From contig CAVOXY010000050.1 of the NCBI GenBank assembly GCA_963700515.1, positions 62,001 through 126,000 on the forward strand: DNA of 64,000 nt, in the 5' to 3' direction. Source of the DNA: JAJRVM01 sp963700515. GTDB lineage: Bacteria; Planctomycetota; Planctomycetia; Pirellulales; Pirellulaceae. This document shows, in pieces, positions 1 through 8,748 of this stretch (within the stretch, counting starts at the first letter, position 1; the number at the start of each line of letters is the position of its first letter). A program made the position numbers and the translations under genes. The notes beneath the pieces were generated by a model. The model worked only from the letters and a program-made list of their open reading frames with translations. It was not told the DNA's origin and did not search any database.

Positions 1-180
1 CTTGCGAACCAGCCAAGCACTCGACTGGTACATTGCCTCCAGCATCATCACACCGGGCATGACGGGGAAACGGGGAAAGTGATCCGCCAGATACTCCTCT
101 GCTAGCGTCAACACCTTGATGGCCTCAATGTGCTTGCCTTCGCTCAGTTCGGTGATTCGGTCCACAAGCGAGAATCGCAC
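1..180 (-). CDS. FabZ-like 3-hydroxyacyl-ACP dehydratase, N-terminal part (cut by window edge)
   Basis: HotDog-fold dehydratase of fatty-acid synthesis, or a planctomycete relative of it; it would remove water from 3-hydroxyacyl-ACP in the cytoplasm. The minus strand reads 60 uninterrupted residues from a GTG at 178-180 to the window edge. It shows VRFSLVDRITEL at the start and HFPRFPVMPGVMMLEA near the edge, which matches the FabZ core H-F-P-x-x-P-V-M-P-G with its catalytic His. The GTG start places the protein exactly at the usual FabZ N-terminal R-F-x-L-V-D-R; no strong ribosome-binding site is visible. The gene runs off the left edge, so the catalytic Glu region is only partly seen. Family assignment is firm; whether this is the main FabZ or a specialised paralogue is open. 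Confidence 0.8.
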   Translation of the reverse strand, partial: MRFSLVDRITELSEGKHIEAIKVLTLAEEYLADHFPRFPVMPGVMMLEAMYQSSAWLVRK

Positions 181-444
181 AGCGTGCCTGCCGCATTTCA
201 GGGGGTACCGCCAGCCCCACGGCTGGAGCACCCTAACCAAAGCTTCTCAGCAGCGCCGCCATCGTGACGCTGTCATATTACGCAAAGCACACCAGTATAC
301 TCGTCTGCCACCACCACCACAACCGATCCCTGGGACTTGCCCCCTTCGTCGCAAATCCCACTCAAACAACACTTTAAGTTATTTTGAAAAACCCCTCGGC
401 GACCACCTTCTGCTATTTGTCAAGGGGCGACTGAGGTTGTTACA
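181..444. other. Divergent intergenic spacer between fabZ-like gene and ptsI
   Basis: This spacer separates two divergently transcribed genes and should hold both promoters. I see no convincing coding frame and no clear -35/-10 pair. The only recognisable element is GAGG at 433-436, the likely ribosome-binding site of the downstream gene. Confidence 0.4.
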
Positions 445-2226
445 TTGCGAAACATGCGAAAAGGAATCCCCGTTTCCCCGGGCGTGGCGGTCGGAACGGC
501 GTACTGCATTCACGAAATCTTCGTCGATCCCGATACCAAACGTCTGGAAGACCAAGATGTCACCGCCGAGCTGGCGCAGTACGAGACGGCACGGAACTCC
601 GCGGCCGCCGATCTGCAAGCGTTGCGCCACAAAGTGGAATCGCAGGTCGGTCGCAACGAGGGGGCCATTTTCGGCGTTCACGAGTCCATTCTGCGGGACG
701 CTGCATTCACCGATAAGATCCGCCAGTGGGTCACCAAAGAACGACTGACCGCTCGCGCCGCATTGCATCGCTTGCTCAACGAATACACTTCGCTGTTTGC
801 CCGTACCAAGGACGAGTATCTGCGGGATCGCCTGAACGACGTGCGGGATGTCGTGGTCCGGATCAGTTCCCACCTGACCGACGTGCCGCACCCCTCAGTC
901 AAGGGGAAGCATCCGCTCAGCGGCCCCCTGATCATCGTGGCGGACGAATTGCTCCCGTCCCAAGTCGTGGCCCTGGGAAACATTGACGTGAAGGGGATTG
1001 TGACGCAGGCGGGCAGCCAGACGAGCCATGCGGCGATCATCGCCCGTAGCCGCGGCATTCCGGCCGTGTCCGGTATCCGTGGGATCCTGCGACTTGTCAG
1101 TACCGGCGACACGATTGTGGTCGACGGCCGCGATGGTCATGTCACGGTCAATCCGGACCCCGAGACGCGTTCCGCCTACCGCAAACTGGAACGAGAGTAC
1201 TTCCATCTCAAGGATGAATTGGCAGAGAATCGCAATCAGCCGGCGGTCACGGCGGACGGCGTGACACTGCAGCTGCTGGCCAACATCAACGGCGTGGCCG
1301 ACGCGCGGGCCGCCGAAGCGATGGGAGCGGCGGGAGTGGGTCTGTTTCGCACCGAGTACATCTACCTGACACACCCCGACATTCCCGACGAAGAAGAGCA
1401 GCTGACCACCTATCGGGATATCGTCGCCGCGACTCCCAACCATCAGGTGACGATTCGAACACTCGATATCGGCGGAGACAAAACGGTTCCCTACCTCGGG
1501 CATCATCACAAGGAAGCCAATCCGTTCATGGGCTGGCGCAGTATTCGCCTGTCGTTCGAGCACCCCGAGTTCTTCACGGTTCAGCTACGGGCCATCCTCC
1601 GTGCCGCGGCGTACGCCCAATCACTCGGCGGGCTCGTGCGCATCATGTTTCCGATGATCACCGCGTTGGAAGAAATCCACCGTGTGCGACAGATGGTGCG
1701 CCGCGCGGAACGGCAACTGACGCTGCAGAAGAAAGCCTATTGCGCCGTGCCCCTCGGCATGATGCTTGAAGTGCCGGCCGCCGCTATCTCGATTGACTCG
1801 CTGCTGCATGCGGTCGACTTCGTATCGATCGGCTCCAACGACCTCATTCAGTATTTGATGGCGGCTGACCGTGATAATCCCAAGGTCAGCCACCTCTGCC
1901 AACCCTTGGCCCCCCCAGTGCTGCGCGTCTTGGCACAGGTGGTCCAGGCCTGTCGCACCGCCGAAAAGCCGCTCACGCTCTGTGGGGAAATGGCGGGCCA
2001 GCCCACCTCCTTCGTGCTGCTGATCGGCATGGGCCTACGGAGCTTCAGTATGAGCCCCGCCTTCATTCCCTCCATGAAAGACCTCGCCAGCCACATCACG
2101 ACTCAACAGGCACGAGATATTCTCCATCATGCGCTGGGGCTCAAGACCACAGCGCGCGTGAAGCTCTATATGCGACAACAACTGAAGCGTATCGCTCCGA
2201 GCCTGAGCCTGTGGGACTCGACCTGA
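445..2226 (+). CDS. ptsI: PTS enzyme I (phosphoenolpyruvate-protein phosphotransferase)
   Basis: Cytoplasmic enzyme that takes the phosphoryl group of PEP onto a histidine and hands it to HPr. The product is 593 residues, close to the usual length. The N-terminal swivelling domain carries the phospho-histidine in GSQTSHAAIIARSRG (His195). The C-terminal barrel shows VGLFRTEYIYL, TLDIGGDK, the loop SIGSNDLIQYLMAADRDN and the barrel cysteine in LCGEMAGQP. I prefer the TTG at 445 to the ATG at 454 because GAGG at 433-436 lies 8 bases upstream of the TTG. No HPr, HPr kinase or EII permease gene is visible in the window, so its partners lie elsewhere or the system is regulatory only. The reading frame is intact. 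Confidence 0.95.
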   Translation: MRNMRKGIPVSPGVAVGTAYCIHEIFVDPDTKRLEDQDVTAELAQYETARNSAAADLQALRHKVESQVGRNEGAIFGVHESILRDAAFTDKIRQWVTKERLTARAALHRLLNEYTSLFARTKDEYLRDRLNDVRDVVVRISSHLTDVPHPSVKGKHPLSGPLIIVADELLPSQVVALGNIDVKGIVTQAGSQTSHAAIIARSRGIPAVSGIRGILRLVSTGDTIVVDGRDGHVTVNPDPETRSAYRKLEREYFHLKDELAENRNQPAVTADGVTLQLLANINGVADARAAEAMGAAGVGLFRTEYIYLTHPDIPDEEEQLTTYRDIVAATPNHQVTIRTLDIGGDKTVPYLGHHHKEANPFMGWRSIRLSFEHPEFFTVQLRAILRAAAYAQSLGGLVRIMFPMITALEEIHRVRQMVRRAERQLTLQKKAYCAVPLGMMLEVPAAAISIDSLLHAVDFVSIGSNDLIQYLMAADRDNPKVSHLCQPLAPPVLRVLAQVVQACRTAEKPLTLCGEMAGQPTSFVLLIGMGLRSFSMSPAFIPSMKDLASHITTQQARDILHHALGLKTTARVKLYMRQQLKRIAPSLSLWDST

Positions 2227-2296
2227 TGACGCGGCCCAGCGGGGCCGAGGTCACTGTGGCGGGCGGTCACTGAAGTTGGCGGACACCGACGTGGGC

Positions 2297-2620
2297 TTAC
2301 TTGAGCGCGTCCATCGCATCCTGGATCTTGGCCTTCGGCTGAACGCCGACAAAACGCTGTACGTCCTCGCCTCCCTTGAACAGGACCAGCGTCGGAATGC
2401 TGAAGACCTTGTACTGCTGCGCAATTCCAGGACTGTTGTCGATATTCAACTTGCCTACTTTGATCGTGCCGGAGTTCTCGGCCGATAATTCCGAGATCAT
2501 GGGAGCAATCTGTCGGCACGGCCCACACCAGGTCGCCCAGAAGTCAACCAGTACCGGCTGATCCGAATTCAATACCTCTGCCGCAAAATTATCATCCGTG
2601 AATTCGGGAACATCACTCAT
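2297..2620 (-). CDS. trxA: Thioredoxin
   Basis: Small dithiol redox protein that reduces disulfides in cytoplasmic client proteins. The product is 107 residues, the normal thioredoxin length, with the active site WCGPC at residues 31-35, the preceding VDFWAT strand and the cis-proline loop SIPTLVLF. The ATG at 2620 is chosen over the longer open frame because GAGGAG sits 9 bases upstream and the protein then begins MSDVPEFTDD, typical of the family. It converges with ptsI, the two stops being about 70 bases apart. No thioredoxin reductase is nearby. Confidence 0.95.
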   Translation of the reverse strand: MSDVPEFTDDNFAAEVLNSDQPVLVDFWATWCGPCRQIAPMISELSAENSGTIKVGKLNIDNSPGIAQQYKVFSIPTLVLFKGGEDVQRFVGVQPKAKIQDAMDALK

Positions 2621-2880
2621 CGTCAAAGACTCCTCGATTGTCCAAAAATCTCTCAGGCTGCCATCCCAATCCTGGGTTGCCAAGCTCGGTCGCACTGAGA
2701 CGTACGTGCGGCACGGCACACAAGACATGCCTCAACGGGCGGTCAGAATTGTATAGGTCGTCCACCTCCCATGTCAATGAACGGCCGCTCCGCGGAGTGG
2801 TTACCCCGACGGGCCGTTAAGGGGGCACCCGCCAGGGCCCCTGCCAGATAGAGTTGCTCGAGCGTGGGGCCCTTGGCCTG

Positions 2881-3049
2881 GAGTGGTGGAGTGGTGGAGT
2901 GGTGGAGTGGTGGAGTGGTGGAGTGGTGGAGTGGTGGAGTGATGGAGTGGTGGAGTGATGGAGTGGTGGAGTGATGGAGTGGTGGAGTGGTGGAGTGGTG
3001 GAGTGGTGGAGTGGTGGAGTGGTGGAGTGGTGGAGTGGTGGAGTGGTGG
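2881..3049. repeat. 8-bp tandem repeat (GAGTGGTG)n, about 21 units
   Basis: An almost uninterrupted run of the octamer GAGTGGTG, with a few GAGTGATG variants at 2940-2980. Because 8 is not a multiple of 3, all frames cycle through the same 8-residue pattern, giving spurious Pro/His/Thr-rich or Gly/Val/Trp-rich frames. It lies between the end of the S1-domain gene and the start of the thioredoxin gene. Confidence 0.95.
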
Positions 3050-3184
3050 GGATACCGCCCAACCTCCTAACGAACGAGACATAACCTGGATGGACCAGAA
3101 ATATCTTCGTGCCCGTTACCCACGTACCTCCAGTCCTCTCGCGACTCCCGCAGGCAACTCAAGGCAAATGAGTCTGGACCCCAA

Positions 3185-4894
3185 CTACCACCGGAGTCCG
3201 AACTGTTCGCCACCCGAATCGCGACTAGTACCACCTTTGAGCGGTTTGGACCGACGGGCCACCACAGCTTCTCGCTTGGCATCCGCCGCTTCGTCTGGTA
3301 GCTCCTCAACCTCCGGTGCCGCTGGCTCTGGTAATACGGCTTTCAGCGACAGCGCGATGCGCTGAGCGTCGGTGTCGACGGACAAGATTTTCACGTCGAC
3401 ATCTTGCCCTTCCGCCACCACGCTGCCCACGCTCGGTACGCGGTTGTACGACAGTTCGGAGATATGTACGAGCCCCTCGATGCCGGGGGCCAATTTCACA
3501 AACGCACCGAACTTCGCGATGCGGGAGACCTTGCCTTTCACGATTGTGTCGACCGAAAACTTCTCCTGGATATTGACCCAGGGGTGTTCCAGCAGGTCAC
3601 GGTAGGACAAGCCGATTTTCCCCGTTTGCTGGTCCACCTTCTCGATCTTCACGCGGACTTTCTGACCTTCTTGCAGCACCTCGTTGGGATGACTTACACG
3701 ATCCCAGCTCAACTGGCTGACGTGCACCAGACCATCGATGCCGCCGATATCCACGAACGCCCCGAAGTCCAGGACCTTGCGGACGACGCCGTCGACGATC
3801 TGCCCCACTTCCAGACTTTCCAGCATCTGCCGGCGCGTTTCCTCTTTTTCGCGTTCCAGGATCGCGCGACGGCTGAGCACCAGATTTTTGCGTTGCGGGT
3901 TCGCTTCTGTCACCACGCACAGCAACTTCTGGTCCAGGAATTCTGCGTAGTCTTCCACCCGAAAGATGGCAATCTGGCTGGCGGGAATGAAGCCGCGGAG
4001 AGTTCCCACTTTGCATTCCAGCCCACCCGTGTTGGCGCCCGTAATGCGTGCCTCGACGACTGTTCCCTCCGCCACGTCGGACCAGTCTTCGACGTGAGCC
4101 GAGGCGCCGGGAACCACCAACTCGTACAGCCCATCATCCGCACTATACGATTTGACGATCACCTCCAATTCGGCACCAAGTTGCGGAGGCTCCGGGAATT
4201 GCCGCAACGAAGCCACTCCTTCGTTACGTCCGCCCAAGTTGAAGAAGACGTTATCACCGTGGATCCGCGTGACCGCCGTGCGATGACGCGACTCGAGCTC
4301 AATCGGTGCCGCTGCCGAATCAACCATTCCACTGGCGAGGATATCGTCCAGCGAGGTGTTGGCCATGGCAGCCGCAAACTGCTGTTCCAGATCGTCGGAC
4401 AGTGGCTGCCGGATGGAGGGGAGTGGCACAGGGGGAGGCGGGACGACCGGGGGTGGCACGTCAGGGGTGGCGGGTGGCTGAGCCGTTTCGATTTTGATCG
4501 GCCTGTCCGGCCCGGCGATATTCGGCTTCGCCGACTGGGCGGGCGTGGCCGATCCTTCGCGGCGCGAGCCGACTTGGATGCGGGCTCGCGGCCCGAGCAG
4601 CAGGGGACGCGTCGGACTCGGATACCGATGGCTCAGGGCTCCCGCTGTCCGCGACCGACTCACCCTTCTTTCCCGCGTCATCCGTCGGATCTTCCGGCGC
4701 GGCCAGCTCACAGCTGGCGGTTGACACCCCGGTCGCGGGCGGATCTGCCGGCCCCGCCACGGGCGTGCTGCCAGCTTGCGTGGCCGACGCCTGGTCTTCT
4801 GAGGAGGGCAGGGGGGACGAAGTGTCCGTTGACTTGTCACGGGCAACAGCCTCAGGCTGCTGTGAGGCGATGCCTCAGAGGTTTCGTTGTTCAT
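3185..4894 (-). CDS. S1-domain RNA-binding protein (ribosomal protein S1-like)
   Basis: Protein built of four consecutive S1 OB-fold domains in its C-terminal two thirds, likely binding mRNA or ribosomes. Recognisable S1 signatures are VEARITGANTGGLECKVG, VVRKVLDFGAFVDIGGIDG with VHVSQLSWDRV, and VSRIAKFGAFVKLAPGIEG with VHISELSYNR. The first roughly 110 residues form a low-complexity leader. There the open frame is Arg/Pro-rich, but the neighbouring frame between about 4870 and 4575 gives an acidic Ala/Ser/Glu/Asp-rich sequence (GKKGESVADSGSPEPSVSES), far more typical of such leaders. This implies two compensating indels. I use the ATG at 4894; a GTG three bases upstream is also possible. 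About 569 residues, similar to bacterial S1. Confidence 0.88.
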   Translation of the reverse strand: MNNETSEASPHSSLRLLPVTSQRTLRPPCPPQKTRRRPRKLAARPWRGRQIRPRPGCQPPAVSWPRRKIRRMTRERRVSRSRTAGALSHRYPSPTRPLLLGPRARIQVGSRREGSATPAQSAKPNIAGPDRPIKIETAQPPATPDVPPPVVPPPPVPLPSIRQPLSDDLEQQFAAAMANTSLDDILASGMVDSAAAPIELESRHRTAVTRIHGDNVFFNLGGRNEGVASLRQFPEPPQLGAELEVIVKSYSADDGLYELVVPGASAHVEDWSDVAEGTVVEARITGANTGGLECKVGTLRGFIPASQIAIFRVEDYAEFLDQKLLCVVTEANPQRKNLVLSRRAILEREKEETRRQMLESLEVGQIVDGVVRKVLDFGAFVDIGGIDGLVHVSQLSWDRVSHPNEVLQEGQKVRVKIEKVDQQTGKIGLSYRDLLEHPWVNIQEKFSVDTIVKGKVSRIAKFGAFVKLAPGIEGLVHISELSYNRVPSVGSVVAEGQDVDVKILSVDTDAQRIALSLKAVLPEPAAPEVEELPDEAADAKREAVVARRSKPLKGGTSRDSGGEQFGLRW

Positions 4895-5261
4895 CACATC
4901 CAGATCCGGGGTCTGTCAACCAGAAATCACGGGCTCGCAAGCGGTACACAAGGATGATAGCTCGTGGCGGCCCGACGGCGTTTTCGCGCAGCAACCTCTT
5001 CCACCGCGGGACATCGTCCAGACAATCACCGAGCGATGGCGTGCCCCGCAACCACGATTGACCAGCACCCCTTGCGAACTACCGAGCGTGCTGCGGCCAA
5101 CCTTTCACCATGCCATCCCTGGAACGTTTCAGTGTAGCACTGACCGGCGGGCAAAGATAGGGATTGAAGTCCGAACCGTGCTCGACACGAGTCCCGCATT
5201 TCCGTCATAATTGGCCATCTGAGCAGCCACAATTTCGAGGGTCTTTTGGAGGTATGTGACC
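4895..5261. other. Divergent intergenic spacer upstream of the S1-domain gene
   Basis: About 365 bases between divergent genes. No credible coding frame is seen. GGAGG at 5248-5252 is placed to serve the GTG at 5262 of the next gene. I could not identify a clear promoter. Confidence 0.4.
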
Positions 5262-5842
5262 GTGTTTCAGTTCGAACCCGACGCGTACGGACCAGCGTGC
5301 GCACAGGTTGCTGCGGCGTGACTGAGGTCTGCTCCTTGGGGCCAGGCTCACCGTGTGATGCACGGCGGGCGGACCTCGAGTCCCTCGATATTGCCACCCT
5401 GGCGGGACGTCGGAAAGTGGTCGACGACGAAATGGCTCTCGGCTGCATCGCCGGATTGTGGCTGCTGCACGATTTCCTCGATGAATCGCATGCGATCAGC
5501 CAGCAAATCCCCACTCCCTCCGGCAGCTACTGGCATGCTCTCATGCATCGCCGCGAACCCGATTATACCAACGCCAAGTACTGGTTTCGCCGGGTCGGGG
5601 ACCACCCCATCTTTGATCGCTTGAGGCTGGAAGCCGCGGCGATCGCCAAGGCCGCCCAACTAGAGAGCGGCAACGTGCCGGTTCCTCAGCCGCCACGGTG
5701 GGACCCGATGCTGTTCATCGACCTGTGTGACGCCATGGCTGGCAGTGGGACTCCGGCCGAAGAATTGTGCCGCGACATTGCACACGTGGAATGGCAGTTG
5801 CTCTTCGATTATTGCTTCCAGCAGGCCACACGCCCGAACTGA
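5262..5842 (+). CDS. Conserved hypothetical protein (frame broken near 5310)
   Basis: Unrecognised cytoplasmic protein of about 193 residues. The start is placed at the GTG at 5262, 9 bases after GGAGG; it reads VFQFEPDAYGPACAQV and then hits a stop. The frame that continues to 5842 takes over near 5310 with SLGPGSPCDARRADLESL, so a single indel near 5310 is needed to join them. The body contains LWLLHDFLDESHAISQQI and SYWHALMHRREPDYTNAKYW, Trp/His/Tyr-rich stretches that look conserved rather than random. There is no signal peptide or membrane segment. It converges with the flavoprotein gene (15-base gap). I cannot assign a function. Confidence 0.7.
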
Positions 5843-5856
5843 TCTGTTCCCCGCGC

Positions 5857-7482
5857 TCAGGCATCGCGCAGGATCTCTCCAGCGGCATTCCTGCCGCACG
5901 CCCCCATCACGCCGCCGCCCGGATGGCTCGCCGCGCCGCACAGGTAGAGTCCCTTGATGGGTGTCCGATGATCCGCCCAACCCGCCACCGGGCGCATGAA
6001 GAAGAGCTGATGCAGGTGCATGGCTCCTTGCATGATGTTGCCGCCCGTAATGCGAAAGGTCCGTTCCAGGTCCAGCGGGCTGAGCACCTGGCGGTGTTCC
6101 ACGATCTGCGGCATGTTCGGGGCATAGCGGGCCAGCAGGTCGAGGCAGCGATCCGCAAAGCCCTCTTTCAGATCGTCCCACGACTTGCCAGCGGCGAGTG
6201 TGTAGGGAGCGAATTGCACAAAGATCGACATCAAGTGCTTTCCCTCCGGCACGATCGATCGGTCAACGCTTGACGGCAGCGTGATTTCCAGCACGGGCTC
6301 TTCGCTGGGCCGACCGTACTTGGCGTCGTCGTAGGCCCGTTCGATGTAGTCCAGGGTCGGCGAGATGTGAATCGTGCCACGATGATGCGGCGCAATTTCG
6401 GAGGCGGGTGCGGTAGTGAAATTCGGCAGCGCCGACAGACCCAGATTGATTTTGGCCGAGGCGGAGGAGTAGTCGATCTGGGCGACCGCCGCGCGAAATT
6501 CGGCCGGCAACTGGTCGGCTTCCAGAAAACGCTCAAAGGTCCAGTGCGCGTCCACGCTCGAGGCCACCACGGGCGCCTCAATCGTGCCGCCGCTGGCCAA
6601 CCCCACGCTCTGGACAGAACCGTTCGCCGTGAAGATACGCGTCACTTCCGTCTCGCGAAACACATCCACCTTCAGGTCACGGCAGGCCGCTTCCAGGGCA
6701 TCCGACAGCCGCCCCATGCCGCCTTGCACATATCCCCAGATGCCGCGCGCACCCCCGGCGGTCCCCATCACATGATGCAGTAGTACGTAGGCCGTGCCGG
6801 GCGAAGCAATCGAGGCAAACGCGCCGATGATCGCATCGGTGGCCAGCGTGGCACGCAGTACCTCGGCTTCGAACCAGCGCTCGAGAATCGGGCGAGCGGC
6901 ACCGGTCAGCAGCTCGATCGCTCTGGGCAGATCGTCCCCCAATTCACCTGCCGCCTGATACATTTCCCAGAGCCGCCGTGCGTCGCGCATGCGTTTGACC
7001 ACACCGATCTTGCGCCGCTCTTTCGGCAGCGGCAGCGGATCGGGCGCCGCTTGGGACAGAATCGGTTCTAACCGCTCGGCAATCCGCTCCAACAGTGCCG
7101 TGTAACGCGGATAGGCCTCCGCATCCCGGGCACTGAACTTGGCGATTTCCTGCCGCGTGGCGGCTTCGTCGGGCCCCATCAACAACGAACGTCCATCCAG
7201 CAGCGGCGTGAAGGAGGAGGGATTGCGCGGCAAGATCGTCAGGCCGTACTGCTTCAGACGCAGCTCGCGGATGATCTCCGGCAGCAAGAGGCTGATCACG
7301 TAGGCGGCCGTCGACACACGGTAGCCGGGCCACAACGACTCGGTCGCAGCGCAGCCCCCCAAGACGGCTCGACGCTCCAGCACGCAGACCGACTTGCCCG
7401 CCTTGGCCAGGTAGGCTGCGGTGACCAGTCCGTTGTGACCTCCTCCGATCACAATGCAGTCGTACGATTTGTGTTCTGTCAT
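5857..7482 (-). CDS. Phytoene-desaturase-like FAD-dependent oxidoreductase (PYROXD2 type)
   Basis: FAD-binding amine-oxidase/phytoene-desaturase superfamily protein of 541 residues. The N-terminus carries the dinucleotide-binding motif IVIGGGHNGLVTAAYLAKAG followed by VCVLERR. The C-terminus shows the second FAD contact, GLYLCGAASHPGGGVMGACG. This combination and length match the PYROXD2/CrtI-like branch rather than the true carotenoid desaturases, and no carotenoid gene is nearby. The ATG at 7482 is preferred: AAGGAAG lies about 9 bases upstream, and the longer frame adds a non-conserved leader. The substrate cannot be told from sequence. Confidence 0.9.
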   Translation of the reverse strand: MTEHKSYDCIVIGGGHNGLVTAAYLAKAGKSVCVLERRAVLGGCAATESLWPGYRVSTAAYVISLLLPEIIRELRLKQYGLTILPRNPSSFTPLLDGRSLLMGPDEAATRQEIAKFSARDAEAYPRYTALLERIAERLEPILSQAAPDPLPLPKERRKIGVVKRMRDARRLWEMYQAAGELGDDLPRAIELLTGAARPILERWFEAEVLRATLATDAIIGAFASIASPGTAYVLLHHVMGTAGGARGIWGYVQGGMGRLSDALEAACRDLKVDVFRETEVTRIFTANGSVQSVGLASGGTIEAPVVASSVDAHWTFERFLEADQLPAEFRAAVAQIDYSSASAKINLGLSALPNFTTAPASEIAPHHRGTIHISPTLDYIERAYDDAKYGRPSEEPVLEITLPSSVDRSIVPEGKHLMSIFVQFAPYTLAAGKSWDDLKEGFADRCLDLLARYAPNMPQIVEHRQVLSPLDLERTFRITGGNIMQGAMHLHQLFFMRPVAGWADHRTPIKGLYLCGAASHPGGGVMGACGRNAAGEILRDA

Positions 7483-7637
7483 GGCAGGAATCTTCCTTGC
7501 TAAACGCGCCGTTCGGGAGGGTGAAAGCAGCGCGTTATTGTACCCCACTCAGACCTTGACACGATGGGGCAAAGCAATGACCGCGACTCGATCGTGGCTG
7601 GCGTTTCATGAACGTGCCAGCCTAATTGGGCCGATTT

Positions 7638-8066
7638 CCACCGAGCCCGCCTCGGTGGGATCACAACTGGTCCGCTACCCGGCGCAATCCCCGCCATTCG
7701 ATCCATGCCCGATCGCGCCGTGCCTCGCGATTCGATCGTGCGGCAACTGGCCCGCTACCCGGCGCCGCACTCTCATCCGATTTCCACCGAGCCCGTCTCG
7801 GTGGGATCACAACTGGCCCGCTACCCAGCGCCGCACTCTCATCCGATTTCCACCGAGCCCGTCTCGGTGGGATCACAACTGGCCCGCTACCCACGCCGCA
7901 CTCTCATCCGATTTCCACCGAGCCCGTCTCGGTGGGATCACAACTGGTCCGCTACCCGGCGCCGCACTCTCATCCGATTTCCACCGAGCCCGTCTCGGTG
8001 GGATCACAACTGGTCCGCTACCTGCGCCACACTCTCATCCGATTTCCACCGAGCCCGTCTCGGTGG
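7638..8066. repeat. Forward array: six copies of a 65-66 bp stem-loop repeat
   Basis: Six stem-loops with arms CCACCGAG and CTCGGTGG around a 5-base loop (CCCGT; CCCGC-like in the first) start at 7638, 7784, 7850, 7915, 7981 and 8046. Copies 2-6 are spaced 66, 65, 66 and 65 bases; the first is separated by 146 bases that include an unrelated insert. The flanks (CTCATCCGATTT before; ATCACAACTGG and CCGCTAC after) are also repeated. The array lacks stops in several frames, producing spurious Ser/Pro/Arg-rich frames that I do not call genes. Confidence 0.92.
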
Positions 8067-8146
8067 GATCACAACTGGTCCGCTACCGCCATCTCTGTCA
8101 CCAGCGTCTGATCACGACTGGCCCCACGATGCCGACCTCATCCGAT

Positions 8147-8444
8147 TACCGAGCCCGGCTCGGTAGTACAACGGAGGGGCGTATTGGTCTGTAGCGGGTC
8201 TGTAGCTGGTCAGTCGTCGTCCTACCGAGACGGGCTCGGTAGAAACGGATGGGGCGTACTGGTCTGTAGCGGGTCTGTAGCGGGTCAGTTGTCGTCCTAC
8301 CGAGACGGGCTCGGTAGAAACGGATGGGGCGTACTGGTCTGTAGCGGGTCTGTAGCTGGTCAGTTGTCGTCCTACCGAGACGGGCTCGGTAGAAACGGAT
8401 GGGGTGTACTGGTCTGTAGCGGGTCTGTTGTCATCCTACCGGGG
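8147..8444. repeat. Inverted array: same stem-loop family in opposite orientation, 75-bp period
   Basis: A near-perfect palindrome at 8147-8165 (9-bp arms, 1-base loop) is followed by stem-loops with arms CTACCGAG and CTCGGTAG around loop ACGGG at 8222, 8297 and 8372, exactly 75 bases apart, and a degenerate fourth copy near 8436. Read on the other strand, the loop becomes CCCGT and the flanks (ATCCG before the arm, ACAACT after) match the 7638-8066 array. The two arrays are therefore inverted versions of one family. Confidence 0.9.
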
Positions 8445-8544
8445 CGTCAACCAAACACTCTGTAAGCTTCGTTCGCTGCACGTAGCGAACGTAATCATGC
8501 ACGGCCACACGAACGCACTGCCAGACGGGCGGCAAGGGCGCCGT

Positions 8545-8700
8545 TCATTGTCCCTTCAATTCCTCTCGCACCGCGCGTTCCAGACGGAGCCATGCTTCGT
8601 GTTTGGCCTGTGTTTGCTGGTACTCGTCGCAAGGGACAAAGCCGGGCATGTCCTCGGGCGGCTCACCGCCGCCCTCTTCGTCCACTACAATGTCCGCCAT
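8545..8700 (-). CDS. Small acidic hypothetical protein (51 aa)
   Basis: A 51-codon frame begins with ATG at 8700 and ends with TGA at 8545. The product starts MADIVVDEEGGGEPP and ends in an amphipathic, charged helix (HEAWLRLERAVREELKGQ). Codon choice is consistent with the neighbouring genes and the frame has no low-complexity repeat. It is divergent from the EamA gene, with 48 bases between starts. No ribosome-binding site stands out. The function is unknown; it could be a chance frame, but its composition argues for a real small protein. Confidence 0.5.
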   Translation of the reverse strand: MADIVVDEEGGGEPPEDMPGFVPCDEYQQTQAKHEAWLRLERAVREELKGQ

Positions 8701-8748
8701 AGCTCGACCAGCTAATGTGAACAGCGATATTCCTACGGAAACTAGTCT

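Noticed and set aside
2801..3365. Pro/His/Thr-rich and Gly/Val/Trp-rich frames over the octamer repeat
   Set aside because: Pure translation of an 8-bp tandem repeat; all frames look alike and no conserved flank exists.
3404..4957. 517-codon plus-strand open frame across the S1-domain gene
   Set aside because: Antisense shadow; the minus strand carries four clear S1 domains.
7454..8465. Several long frames across the stem-loop arrays
   Set aside because: They arise because the repeat units lack stop codons; the peptides repeat with the DNA unit in multiple frames.
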